From: Vulcanimicrobiota bacterium
GTDB taxonomy: Bacteria; Vulcanimicrobiota; Xenobia; Xenobiales; JADMJV01
Length of the DNA: 64,000 bases
Assembly (NCBI GenBank): GCA_019637395.1
Contig: JAHBVR010000003.1
Location: forward strand, 372,001 to 436,000
Reading direction: 5' to 3'
Below are positions 38,801 through 45,125 of this stretch, in pieces (position 1 is the first letter of the stretch; each line of letters opens with the position of its first letter). The notes beneath the pieces are model-generated. The model had not been told where the DNA came from. It ran no database searches and saw only the letters and a program-made list of their open reading frames with translations. Made by a program: the position numbers and the translations under genes.

Positions 38801-39063
38801 ATTCCGAGTATCAGGAGCTGCGCGCCAAATTCGCCACGGCCGCCGCCCAGGGCGATACCGCGGCCGTGGGATTGGTAGCTCATACCTTAAGAGGCTCCGC
38901 CGCCAACTTTGGCGCCCGCCGTCTGGCCGCCCTTTCCGGAGTCATCGAGCACGCCGCCAAGAACGGCGAAGAGGATCAATGGGGCGGGTGGGTGCAATAT
39001 GTCGAGGACGAATGCGTGCGAGCGCTCGAAGCTTTCCGAAAGGCCTTCCCGTGCGAATCTTAA
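35860..39063 (+). CDS. Hybrid sensor histidine kinase with two receivers and Hpt
   Basis: A 1067-residue phosphorelay kinase. Two membrane helices (about 10-33 and 150-173) bracket a periplasmic CHASE8-like sensor; HAMP (about 174-228), GAF (about 245-405), HisKA with His434 (MSHEIRTP), HATPase (GTGLGLAI near 617), receiver 1 with Asp721, receiver 2 with Asp857 and a C-terminal Hpt with His1008 (AHTLRGSAANFGA). Every phospho-acceptor is intact, so a BarA/ArcB-type relay to the coupled cyclase regulator is plausible. The next gene starts 12 bases before its stop. Confidence 0.94.
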   Translation: MTRWLARLPLVSKLTILIVAVSTSGLILACLLIYSLWSVQLLEVTEKNLQGMSEASAETVASSLLFDDAKAAEDSLSPILSKTEIVGATVFNAKGKVFLKIGHGTTGEYGVPGVTVQLPQSLAICNVTAKQGGEIVGYLSLAMSLDSYHQQRRNFAYLAAGVTILCICLCVLASLRFQTWITGPILQLARIAKSVAEDNDYSRRAHTLSKDELGSLYSSFNRMLHEIEVQTKAVRSKTELVFLMESVSRAANQSHSPEEVLKLGAELVCTHTGWPVAHAWVQDPEDKEVLISANLWKNRSDADLTTFQEATRELRCRRKQGLAGLVLATGEPVTMNDVGPDSRFLRTESAEAVGIRSAFAFPVLTGEEVVAVLEFFSPQVEMPDRGLLEALAQIGTAMGRVFERHSSGHELVKAKDDAEQANRSKSAFLAAMSHEIRTPLNAVLGMTGLLLDTSLTTEQRDYARTVQSSGEGLLGIINDILDFSKIEAGHMELESVPFELFECVEGALDLVANLASNKGLELAYSIDPMVPAGIIGDSTRLRQILINLLSNAIKFTSEGEVVLSVSSPSRKGHIHEIQFSVKDSGIGIPPDRVNSLFQPFSQVDSSITRRFGGTGLGLAISRRFVEAMGGNIWVTSEVGVGSVFSFTVMVQDTPVPKRHYDQSPEQFLGKHLLIVDDNDTNRCLLRKRAEGWGFCVRDTAYPKKALEWLQKGETFDVAVVDIQMPEMDGVELSRKIREFGPIFLIAWTSLGRKEPGSEKVFDAYLHKPLRPGLAFDVLANHFSGNTNKSAMPGESLFDETLGKRHPLKVLVADDLFVNQKMMLIMLKKMGYQADSVGNGLEVLDALERTRYDVILMDVNMPEMDGLEATRQLIRIYHDDRPRVVALTANVTLSEREACVQAGMDDFIAKPIQIEALCAALLRCESHPVAAEEAEGVALESEQPAAEWHQLPVLDPDSMGNINEIHSFGGNAAVQELLVILDSEYQELRAKFATAAAQGDTAAVGLVAHTLRGSAANFGARRLAALSGVIEHAAKNGEEDQWGGWVQYVEDECVRALEAFRKAFPCES

Positions 39064-39488
39064 TCTGCTTCTTTGTATTAGCCGGTTGCGCCTGGGCGGC
39101 CCCCTGGGGAGCCGCCGGCGTGGCCAGACCGCCCATGCGTTCGATGCCTCAAATGCGCATTCTGAACGCGGACAGTCCGGGCCAACCCCTCGACCTGAAG
39201 GCGGAACTGACCGCGGGAAAATTCAACGTCGTCGACTTCTACGCCGACTGGTGAGCCTGCGAAGAAAAGGGCTTCCAGTTGGAGGTCTTGATGAACAGGC
39301 TGCCCGGCATCACCTGGCTGAAGGTGGACATCGGCGAGTCCACTTCGCCGCTAGCCAGAGAATATAAGATCTTGCAGGTGCCCTACCTGCAGATTTACGG
39401 GCCCGACGGACAACTGCTGGCGGACGGCGAGGCCGCCCTGCAGTGGATTGACGACCGCCTCATAGGAAAACCGCTCAGCTCCCCTTAA
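39051..39488 (+). CDS. Exported thioredoxin-like protein with in-frame TGA at the active site
   Basis: Reading through the TGA at 39252 gives 145 residues: a signal-like N-terminus (ILICFFVLAGCAWAAP), the thioredoxin strand NVVDFYADW, TGA exactly where the first redox Cys belongs, then Ala-Cys, and an intact C-terminal half with WLKVDIGES and the cis-Pro loop QVPYLQIYGPDG. The downstream 77 codons contain no other stop. Either TGA is read as selenocysteine, or a 3-base deletion in a WCxAC motif created a stop and this is a fresh pseudogene. It starts with GTG inside the kinase gene. Confidence 0.5.
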
Positions 39489-39996
39489 GGATCGCCAGCT
39501 TCAACAGATTGGAACTGGCCTTCAAGTCAGCAGCGGCCAGGGCTTCCGTATTGACGATGAAGCGAATGCGATTGCGCTCGGCCGTGAAGCCGATCTGCCC
39601 ACCGTGATCCACAAAAGACGGAAGGTCGCTGATGGTCAAAACCGGAGTGCCTTTCAGTGCCGCCAGAGTTCCATCCAATTTGTCCGCCTCGGTGCTGCTG
39701 ATAAAAACGACGTCCAGGCCACGGGCCTCCTTGGCGGTTTTAATGGCGCGCACGCTGATGGTCTTGCCGGCCAGGGGCTTGCGTTGAAACTGCTCCAGCC
39801 CACCATCGAAAGGATCCTCGCCCAGGATACCCACCGTATAAGCACTCTTGTTGGAGGGCCACTCGATGTAGCGCAGGAAGTTATAGATAAAAGCCGCTTT
39901 GATTTCGTATTCGCGACTGGCTGGCCAGGCCAGCGGGGCAAGCACTCCGCCAACCAGGACGATCGCCAGGATTCGTTTTAAAACGTCCAATTCCAT
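39475..39996 (-). CDS. YfiR-family periplasmic protein
   Basis: A 173-residue DUF4154/YfiR homologue with a signal peptide (ILAIVLVGGVLAPLAWPAS) and the diagnostic EYEIKAAFIYNFLRYIEWP. In Pseudomonas, YfiR represses the membrane diguanylate cyclase YfiN from the periplasm; here no YfiN-like gene is adjacent, but the window holds several cyclases and this gene ends next to the kinase/cyclase pair. It overlaps the thioredoxin-like gene by 14 bases at the 3' end and its start overlaps the upstream porin-like gene by 19. Confidence 0.85.
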   Translation of the reverse strand: MELDVLKRILAIVLVGGVLAPLAWPASREYEIKAAFIYNFLRYIEWPSNKSAYTVGILGEDPFDGGLEQFQRKPLAGKTISVRAIKTAKEARGLDVVFISSTEADKLDGTLAALKGTPVLTISDLPSFVDHGGQIGFTAERNRIRFIVNTEALAAADLKASSNLLKLAILKGS

Positions 39997-41063
39997 GCAC
40001 CCCCTAAACGCCAGGCTTCGCGAATTTGCGGTCCGTTGAGATTCTGATAAATGGGCAAACCGCCTTCTATCGAGAAACGATGACCGCGGCCCTGATCGTC
40101 CAAACCGGCGGCGAAGTTCAGACCAAAGAGCAGGTTGATCTGCTCACCACCTTGCAAATTAGGATCGGACTCGGGATTGGCTCGGGGATTCAGGCGAACG
40201 TCCCGCCCGACCACGTTGCCCCACTTCAGAGCGTCGATGCGCAAACTGGGCGAGAAATTGTCAGAAATCTTAGGCGACACCCAGGCCGTCAGCTCGATCA
40301 TATTGCCCTGCCGATAACCGGCGCTGTTAGTTCCCAAGCGCAGGGTTCCGCGGGCCTGGGCGCCCCAGTTGAGGTCTTCGTTCTGGCCCAGGTAAGTCAG
40401 GGCCGGTTGCAGGTCGACCGTGCCCGAGCCCGTCTGCATTTTGTATTCCAGTTGGCTGAAGCCGGTGGGAGTCAGGTCTTTTTTGTTGACCGAGCCCGTG
40501 GGCAGGCTCAGACCCGCTTCCAACTGGATGCGGTGGGGATACTCGTCAAAGAGGGAAACAATAGGCGCGACACGGATGTCGCCAAAGCCCTGAGACTTGA
40601 CCTGAAAGCTCGAACCGGTTCGAGTCAGATGGTTCATGGTCATGTCCATGTAGGGAACCATCACCATAAGGGTGACGTCATCGCTGGGGCCATACATGGC
40701 CATCAGCATATGCATGTCCATGGTCATGCTGGTGTGGATATTGTTGTAGTTACCGCCGCGCAGCACATTCTGATCAGAGACCCTCTGAGTGCCGACGTTA
40801 TAGCCCTCATTCTGCACCCGCATAAACTGATAACCGACCATCCAATCATCTTCCCAGTGCCAATGGGCGCCTGGAACGGTGGTTTGGATGAGTTCCATGT
40901 GCATCAACTGCTCGATGTCCATCTCGAGCAGCGGGTTATCGCCGGCCGCTTCGCTGGCGGGGGGCGGAGTGGGAGCCGGTTCATCGGGAACGACCCGGTC
41001 CGCCAGGGCCATTCTGGGACCGGCGGCCAGCAACATGGCAAGAGCCAGGTGGGACGCTTTCAT
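39978..41063 (-). CDS. Outer-membrane beta-barrel protein, Met/His-rich (MetA-type)
   Basis: A 361-residue exported protein (signal MKASHLALAMLLAAGPRMALA). The mature part alternates short strands ending in aromatic residues and finishes with GAWNWTF, an outer-membrane-type C-terminal Phe. Residues about 110-145 are strongly Met-rich (MTMDMHMLMAMYG and MVMVPYMDMTMNH), suggesting copper or other soft-metal handling. Similar to proteins annotated as MetA-pathway phenol-degradation transporters. GGAGGGG lies 14 bases before the ATG. Operon with yfiR. Confidence 0.65.
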   Translation of the reverse strand: MKASHLALAMLLAAGPRMALADRVVPDEPAPTPPPASEAAGDNPLLEMDIEQLMHMELIQTTVPGAHWHWEDDWMVGYQFMRVQNEGYNVGTQRVSDQNVLRGGNYNNIHTSMTMDMHMLMAMYGPSDDVTLMVMVPYMDMTMNHLTRTGSSFQVKSQGFGDIRVAPIVSLFDEYPHRIQLEAGLSLPTGSVNKKDLTPTGFSQLEYKMQTGSGTVDLQPALTYLGQNEDLNWGAQARGTLRLGTNSAGYRQGNMIELTAWVSPKISDNFSPSLRIDALKWGNVVGRDVRLNPRANPESDPNLQGGEQINLLFGLNFAAGLDDQGRGHRFSIEGGLPIYQNLNGPQIREAWRLGGAWNWTF

Positions 41064-41143
41064 CGGCGCTTTTTACCCCTCCCACCCACACACAAACCTG
41101 TGCGCGAAAGGGAAGCCCAGGTTTCTGAGAAAGCTTTGAACTT

Positions 41144-42049
41144 GTGAGTGAACCAGCTCCTCTGCCGGCCAACGAAAGCGAGCGACTGAGCAGCCTGCGC
41201 CGCATGAACCTGCTGGATACGGCTCCGGAATCGCGTTATGATCGGCTGACCCAGCAGGCTCGTGAAATGGTGGGAGCCCGTTTTAGTATGCTCACCCTGG
41301 TTGATAAAGAGCGCCAGTGGTTCAAGTCCGTGCAGGGCCTGGTGGTGACGGAAACGCCCAGAGCCATCGCCTTCTGCGCCCATACTATTCTTTCCAAGCA
41401 GCACTGCGTGGTGGAAGATGCGCGCGACGACGAACGTTTTTCCAACAATCCCTTTGTGAAAGCCGAGCCGGGAATCCGCTTTTACGCCGGCATTCCTATC
41501 CGTAACTCCGAGGGCCACACCATCGGCTCCTTTTGCGTAGCCGACACCGAAACCCATCATCTTTCCGAAGCGGACCTGGAGGCATTGACCCGGCTGGCCG
41601 CCGACGTGGAGGACGAACTACAGCGCCCGGCCAGCTTGCTGCAAGGCCAGCACTATTTGGATCTGGAGGCCCACTGTTACAACCGGCCGGGGCTTCAACA
41701 ACTCTTGCAGGCCCATGACTTTCCTTCCGCGCTCCTGCTGGAACTGGATGGCCTGCCTGAAGTCCGCCAGGCTTTCGGAAGCGAGGCTGCCGCCCTGCTT
41801 TTGAAAGAAACCATCGACTGTTGCCGCCAGGGGCTGCGTCCGCAAGATGAAATTGGGCGGCTTTCCGAGCAGCGCTTCCTGATCCTGTCGGGCTGCCCAC
41901 CCAGTCACCTGGCCGCTTATGGGGCCGACCTGAAGCGCCAGCTAGAAGAAATGCCCGGTCTGCACCGTAATTTGCGCCTGAAGCCTCAGCTCGGCACGGC
42001 CGCCGGGCCGGCCGACCCCCTGGCCTGGGGAGATCAGCTCAACTTTTAG
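41144..42049 (+). CDS. GAF-domain protein with degenerate GGDEF domain
   Basis: A 301-residue cytoplasmic protein: GAF domain (about 25-165; AIAFCAHTILSKQHCVVEDA is typical of the bacterial GAF/EAL-associated type) and a GGDEF-like domain (about 185-285) in which the active-site loop reads LSEQRF and the metal-binding sites are lost. It cannot make cyclic-di-GMP but may sense small ligands or act through protein contacts. GTG start; stop overlaps the convergent DUF6882-like gene by 4 bases. Confidence 0.78.
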   Translation: MSEPAPLPANESERLSSLRRMNLLDTAPESRYDRLTQQAREMVGARFSMLTLVDKERQWFKSVQGLVVTETPRAIAFCAHTILSKQHCVVEDARDDERFSNNPFVKAEPGIRFYAGIPIRNSEGHTIGSFCVADTETHHLSEADLEALTRLAADVEDELQRPASLLQGQHYLDLEAHCYNRPGLQQLLQAHDFPSALLLELDGLPEVRQAFGSEAAALLLKETIDCCRQGLRPQDEIGRLSEQRFLILSGCPPSHLAAYGADLKRQLEEMPGLHRNLRLKPQLGTAAGPADPLAWGDQLNF

Positions 42050-42723
42050 GTAGAGGCCGGGATTCGCGAGGACAACTTGGCCAACCGGTGGAGATGGTCA
42101 AACTGACAGATCACCCGGACCCCGTCGCTAGCTACCACTTCAAGCACGTCTCCTTGCCAATGCCGGTTCCAACCTAGCTGCTCGACGAACTTCTCCACCG
42201 CGAAGCGGTGGTTGGGGATCTCACAACCGGAGACGGCGTCGCCCAGAGTAGCCAGAAGTTCGGTGCCCTTCAACGCAATGGGAGCGGCAAACTTGGGATC
42301 GGCGATAGCCACCAGCAAATTGGTTTTCTCCATGGCGCCCCGATAGTAACCGGGCAGTCCCAGCAGCCCGAGGGCCACCGGGCCCAACGTGTGGGCGGGT
42401 AATTTCTCTCGGGGCAATTCGGGAGTGGTGAACTCCTCGATGCCCAGTTCCTGGCCTAGAGTTCGCAACTGCTCGGCCGCCTGCAGTTGCTCCGGCGGGA
42501 TCTGCGAGGCGGTATTGGCCCAGGCCCACAGCCAGGTGTTGGAATCGGCCGCCTCGGTGCCCAAAACCTGCACCTGATAGGTGGGCCCCGGCGAGAAGGC
42601 CATGGTGCCCGCGGCCTTATCGTAGTGCCAGGTATGCTGGCCGATGACTTCGGCCAGGTGACGCTGTTTGCGCATGCCCATCAGGATGTGCGTTTCATAC
42701 AATTCTTGAAGCTTATTCGTCAT
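42046..42723 (-). CDS. DUF6882-like cytoplasmic protein
   Basis: A 225-residue protein with the pattern seen in DUF6882 members: a helical start (LQELYETHILMGMRKQRHLA), a beta strand GPTYQVQVLGTE, the signature TWLWAWANT near residue 63 and PGYYRGAME near residue 123. No catalytic residues are known for the family; it may bind a cofactor or act in an immunity or stress context. Convergent with the GAF gene, divergent from the next one 38 bases away. Confidence 0.6.
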   Translation of the reverse strand: MTNKLQELYETHILMGMRKQRHLAEVIGQHTWHYDKAAGTMAFSPGPTYQVQVLGTEAADSNTWLWAWANTASQIPPEQLQAAEQLRTLGQELGIEEFTTPELPREKLPAHTLGPVALGLLGLPGYYRGAMEKTNLLVAIADPKFAAPIALKGTELLATLGDAVSGCEIPNHRFAVEKFVEQLGWNRHWQGDVLEVVASDGVRVICQFDHLHRLAKLSSRIPAST

Positions 42724-42761
42724 GTGGGCGGGATTCGCAGCTGGCGGGAGAAGGCCTGCGG

Positions 42762-44291
42762 GTGATAGCTCTGCGCGCTTTTTACTGTCCCTGCTGCGGC
42801 GCTCGCCTGGATCCGCCCGGCTCCCGCCGGGTGCAGTGCGCCTATTGCGACGCTCAACTGCAGGCCGAACCGGAGTTCATCAGCGAGAGCCAGCCTCAGC
42901 GCAACGAATTCTCTTCGCGACTCAGTCAGAATCGCACGGGTCGATTCGAAATGTCCTGGCTGCATCAGCGCGTCTGCGAACACGAACTGGATTTGCTGCA
43001 TTTCGAGCCGCTCGGCCCGAAACACAGCGCGCTGATCTATTTGCGCCGCTGCGACGGCGATGGGCGCAGTCAGGCGGGAAGCTTGCCGCTGCAGCCCGTG
43101 CTGGAGAGTTTACGAGCCTATCGCGACCCGGGCCTGGCCGCGCACCAGGCCTTGGAATGGCTCTGCGAGCAGCCGCAGGGCTTCAGCCACAAACTGGAGT
43201 GCGCCATCTGTCTGTTTGACGAAGAGCGCTCACGGGCAACCGTTTATTCAGCCGGCTGCCGCGAGACCATCTACTGGCTTTCTAACGAACAGGCCAGCGT
43301 GACCGATCTGGCCGGCTACCAGGGACCTTTGGAACGCAAGATGCTGGCCGAGGAGCGCGACAACTTCTCCAACGGCCGGTCCTGTGAACTGGCCGCCATG
43401 GACGCCGTGGTGATCGTCTCGGCCGGTTACGCGGGCCGTGGCGATGGTCCCTATGCCAGCGGCACGTCGGTACTGGTGCAGGAGCTGCGTGAATTGCTGG
43501 GCGAGGACCCCCTGCGTCTGGTCACGCTGGCCAAAAACGCCTTCTGGGAGAAACGCTCGCCGGCCGCCTACGAGCAGGACCCGAGCAATTCGCTGCACGT
43601 GGTGGCTGTGCAGACTCGCCCCAACCAGGTCAGGTCGCCGGCCGCCGCTTTCCCGCTGCAGTCCCTGGGCACAGTCACCTTCGAACTGGCCTGCTGGAGC
43701 GGCCCCGACGATTTTCTCGAATTGCTGCCCTTGCATGATGAGCGTCAGGTGCTGGTCTGGGCCAGCAATGACGGGTTGCCCTGGACTCCTGAGCACAGCG
43801 ACTTATTGCGGAGCGCGGTGTTGGAAGTCCTCGACCGCCCACAACATGGCGACAATGAAAATCCGCGGGTAGCCGGGCGCCTGGCTCAGCAGCGCCTGCC
43901 CCTGACCCGCCTGGTGATCATCCAATGCTTCGACCGCTACCGGCGCGTCAAATATTACCGCGTGCACAACCCCCACCCGATCTTCCTGGCGCCGCGCCAG
44001 GGTCAGCACGGCAGCAACATCATGGCCTACGACGAGGGCGGAGAAGCCACCCTGGACCCGGGCGCGCGCCTGCTTTTCTTGGGCTGTTCCAGTGTCGGCC
44101 AACCCCTGAGTATGAACGACCTGGCTGGCGTCTGGCCAGGCGGGAAAGCCTCGGCTCTACACCTGAGCTTGACCAAGCTGTGGACCACCCCGCCGAGCCA
44201 GGCGGCGCTCCAGAAAGTGCTGGGCGCCGTCGTGAGCGACGGAGTCAGGACCGAACCAGGTTATTTTCTGGTGACTTCGCGCCCGGAGTAA
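42762..44291 (+). CDS. Zinc-ribbon protein with SpoIIE/PP2C-like phosphatase region
   Basis: A 509-residue protein with an N-terminal zinc ribbon (FYCPCCGARLD and VQCAYCDAQL). Residues about 75-245 resemble a SpoIIE-type PP2C domain: the ELDLLHF strand, ALIYLRRCDGDGRSQAG with acidic residues in the metal-site position, and AAMDAVVIVSAGYAGRGDG near 213, where known phosphatases have a YTDGV-type loop. The remaining 250 residues are unassigned. I infer a signalling phosphatase; the metal ligands need alignment. GTG start. Confidence 0.5.
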   Translation: MIALRAFYCPCCGARLDPPGSRRVQCAYCDAQLQAEPEFISESQPQRNEFSSRLSQNRTGRFEMSWLHQRVCEHELDLLHFEPLGPKHSALIYLRRCDGDGRSQAGSLPLQPVLESLRAYRDPGLAAHQALEWLCEQPQGFSHKLECAICLFDEERSRATVYSAGCRETIYWLSNEQASVTDLAGYQGPLERKMLAEERDNFSNGRSCELAAMDAVVIVSAGYAGRGDGPYASGTSVLVQELRELLGEDPLRLVTLAKNAFWEKRSPAAYEQDPSNSLHVVAVQTRPNQVRSPAAAFPLQSLGTVTFELACWSGPDDFLELLPLHDERQVLVWASNDGLPWTPEHSDLLRSAVLEVLDRPQHGDNENPRVAGRLAQQRLPLTRLVIIQCFDRYRRVKYYRVHNPHPIFLAPRQGQHGSNIMAYDEGGEATLDPGARLLFLGCSSVGQPLSMNDLAGVWPGGKASALHLSLTKLWTTPPSQAALQKVLGAVVSDGVRTEPGYFLVTSRPE

Positions 44292-44724
44292 GGCGTTTTT
44301 CCAACTGCAAATGGGGGCCGTTCTTTTTGTGGCGCACCCCCACCAACTCAAAGCCGCTGAGCAAATTCAAGATCAGCATGCGTCTGAACTGATTGCGCGT
44401 GCCCGTGCGCACCAGGCGATAGCCCAGCGCGGCCAGATGCTCATGCTGCAGTTCCATCAAGCGACGGCCGATGCCGTTACCCTCCCGGGCGGCCGCCACC
44501 GCTCCCAACCAGCTATTAAAGACCCCGGGCCGTTCGCAGAAACCTAATTTGAAGCCGGCCACACCCCGGACATCCCGAGCCGCCACCAGCAGACGCTTCT
44601 TGTGCAGCTTCAAGGTCTTGAGCACGCGGCTCGACCGGCACACCCCCATCCGCTCCCGAGCCACCTCCAGACAAGCCTCCAACAATTCACGATGATCCAA
44701 CGGATCGACAAGTTCGAAATGCAT
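44245..44724 (-). CDS. GNAT-family N-acetyltransferase
   Basis: A 159-residue GNAT protein. The acetyl-CoA loop is AAREGNGIGRRLM (consensus R/Q-x-x-G-x-G/A) about residue 78, followed by the beta-5 bulge region YRLVRTGTRNQFRRM and the final strand GFELVGVRHKK. The substrate is not apparent. The 3' end overlaps the upstream convergent gene by 47 bases; its start lies 10 bases before a predicted promoter for the next plus-strand transcript. Confidence 0.82.
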   Translation of the reverse strand: MHFELVDPLDHRELLEACLEVARERMGVCRSSRVLKTLKLHKKRLLVAARDVRGVAGFKLGFCERPGVFNSWLGAVAAAREGNGIGRRLMELQHEHLAALGYRLVRTGTRNQFRRMLILNLLSGFELVGVRHKKNGPHLQLEKRLTPGAKSPENNLVRS

Positions 44725-44734
44725 GCTCGAAGGC

Positions 44735-44764
44735 TTGGCCGCAAGTCCGGCCAGGTCCTATAAT
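44735..44764 (+). promoter_or_regulatory. Sigma-70-type promoter
   Basis: A consensus -10 TATAAT (44759-44764) with TTGGCC (44735-44740, 4 of 6 matches) 18 bases upstream. The start of transcription would be near 44771, two to three bases from the ATG at 44774, so the message would be nearly leaderless. Confidence 0.55.
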
Positions 44765-44773
44765 CGGAAGAAT

Positions 44774-45125
44774 ATGTGGCTCCGCGATTTCCGCAGCCCC
44801 CCGAAAGGCGTTGGCCCTCTTTCAGGTCTACGACCGCTTCGCCCCGCTCACGGACTTTCGAGGGCTCACCTGGCGCATCCAGGCTTTTCTCGTGGGCGGT
44901 CCTTCTCAGGGGAGTTTCCCGCACGTGCGCCGGGGTCCGACTTTTCAAGTGGAGCCTCCGCTATGCGCATCGAGGGCCACAAGCTCCCCATCCAGTCCTG
45001 GATTGCCCTGCTCAACGGATAACCGCCTACCCCGTCATCTCATTGGATGGAGTTTCACTCCCAACACCCGTTGCGGCGACTCCAAAAACTTCTCAAAAGG
45101 TAGCTTTCCGATCCGGTTCGAACCA
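44774..45125 (+). other. Unexplained 350-base leader, possibly a frame-broken small gene
   Basis: The ATG at 44774 opens MWLRDFRSPPK in one frame. Coding-like sequence then continues in another frame (ALFQVYDRFAPLTDF to RRGPTFQVEPP, 44814-44962), and switches back to MRIEGHKLPIQSW, ending at a stop at 45022. The segments read like parts of one ~80-residue protein split by two frameshifts. From 45023 to 45125 I see no coding signal. No known riboswitch motif was found. Confidence 0.35.

Noticed and set aside
44811-45125. N-terminal extension of the TerD protein
   Set aside because: The last half of the extension has the Ser/Pro/Cys/Arg composition of out-of-frame DNA, and homology begins near residue 106.
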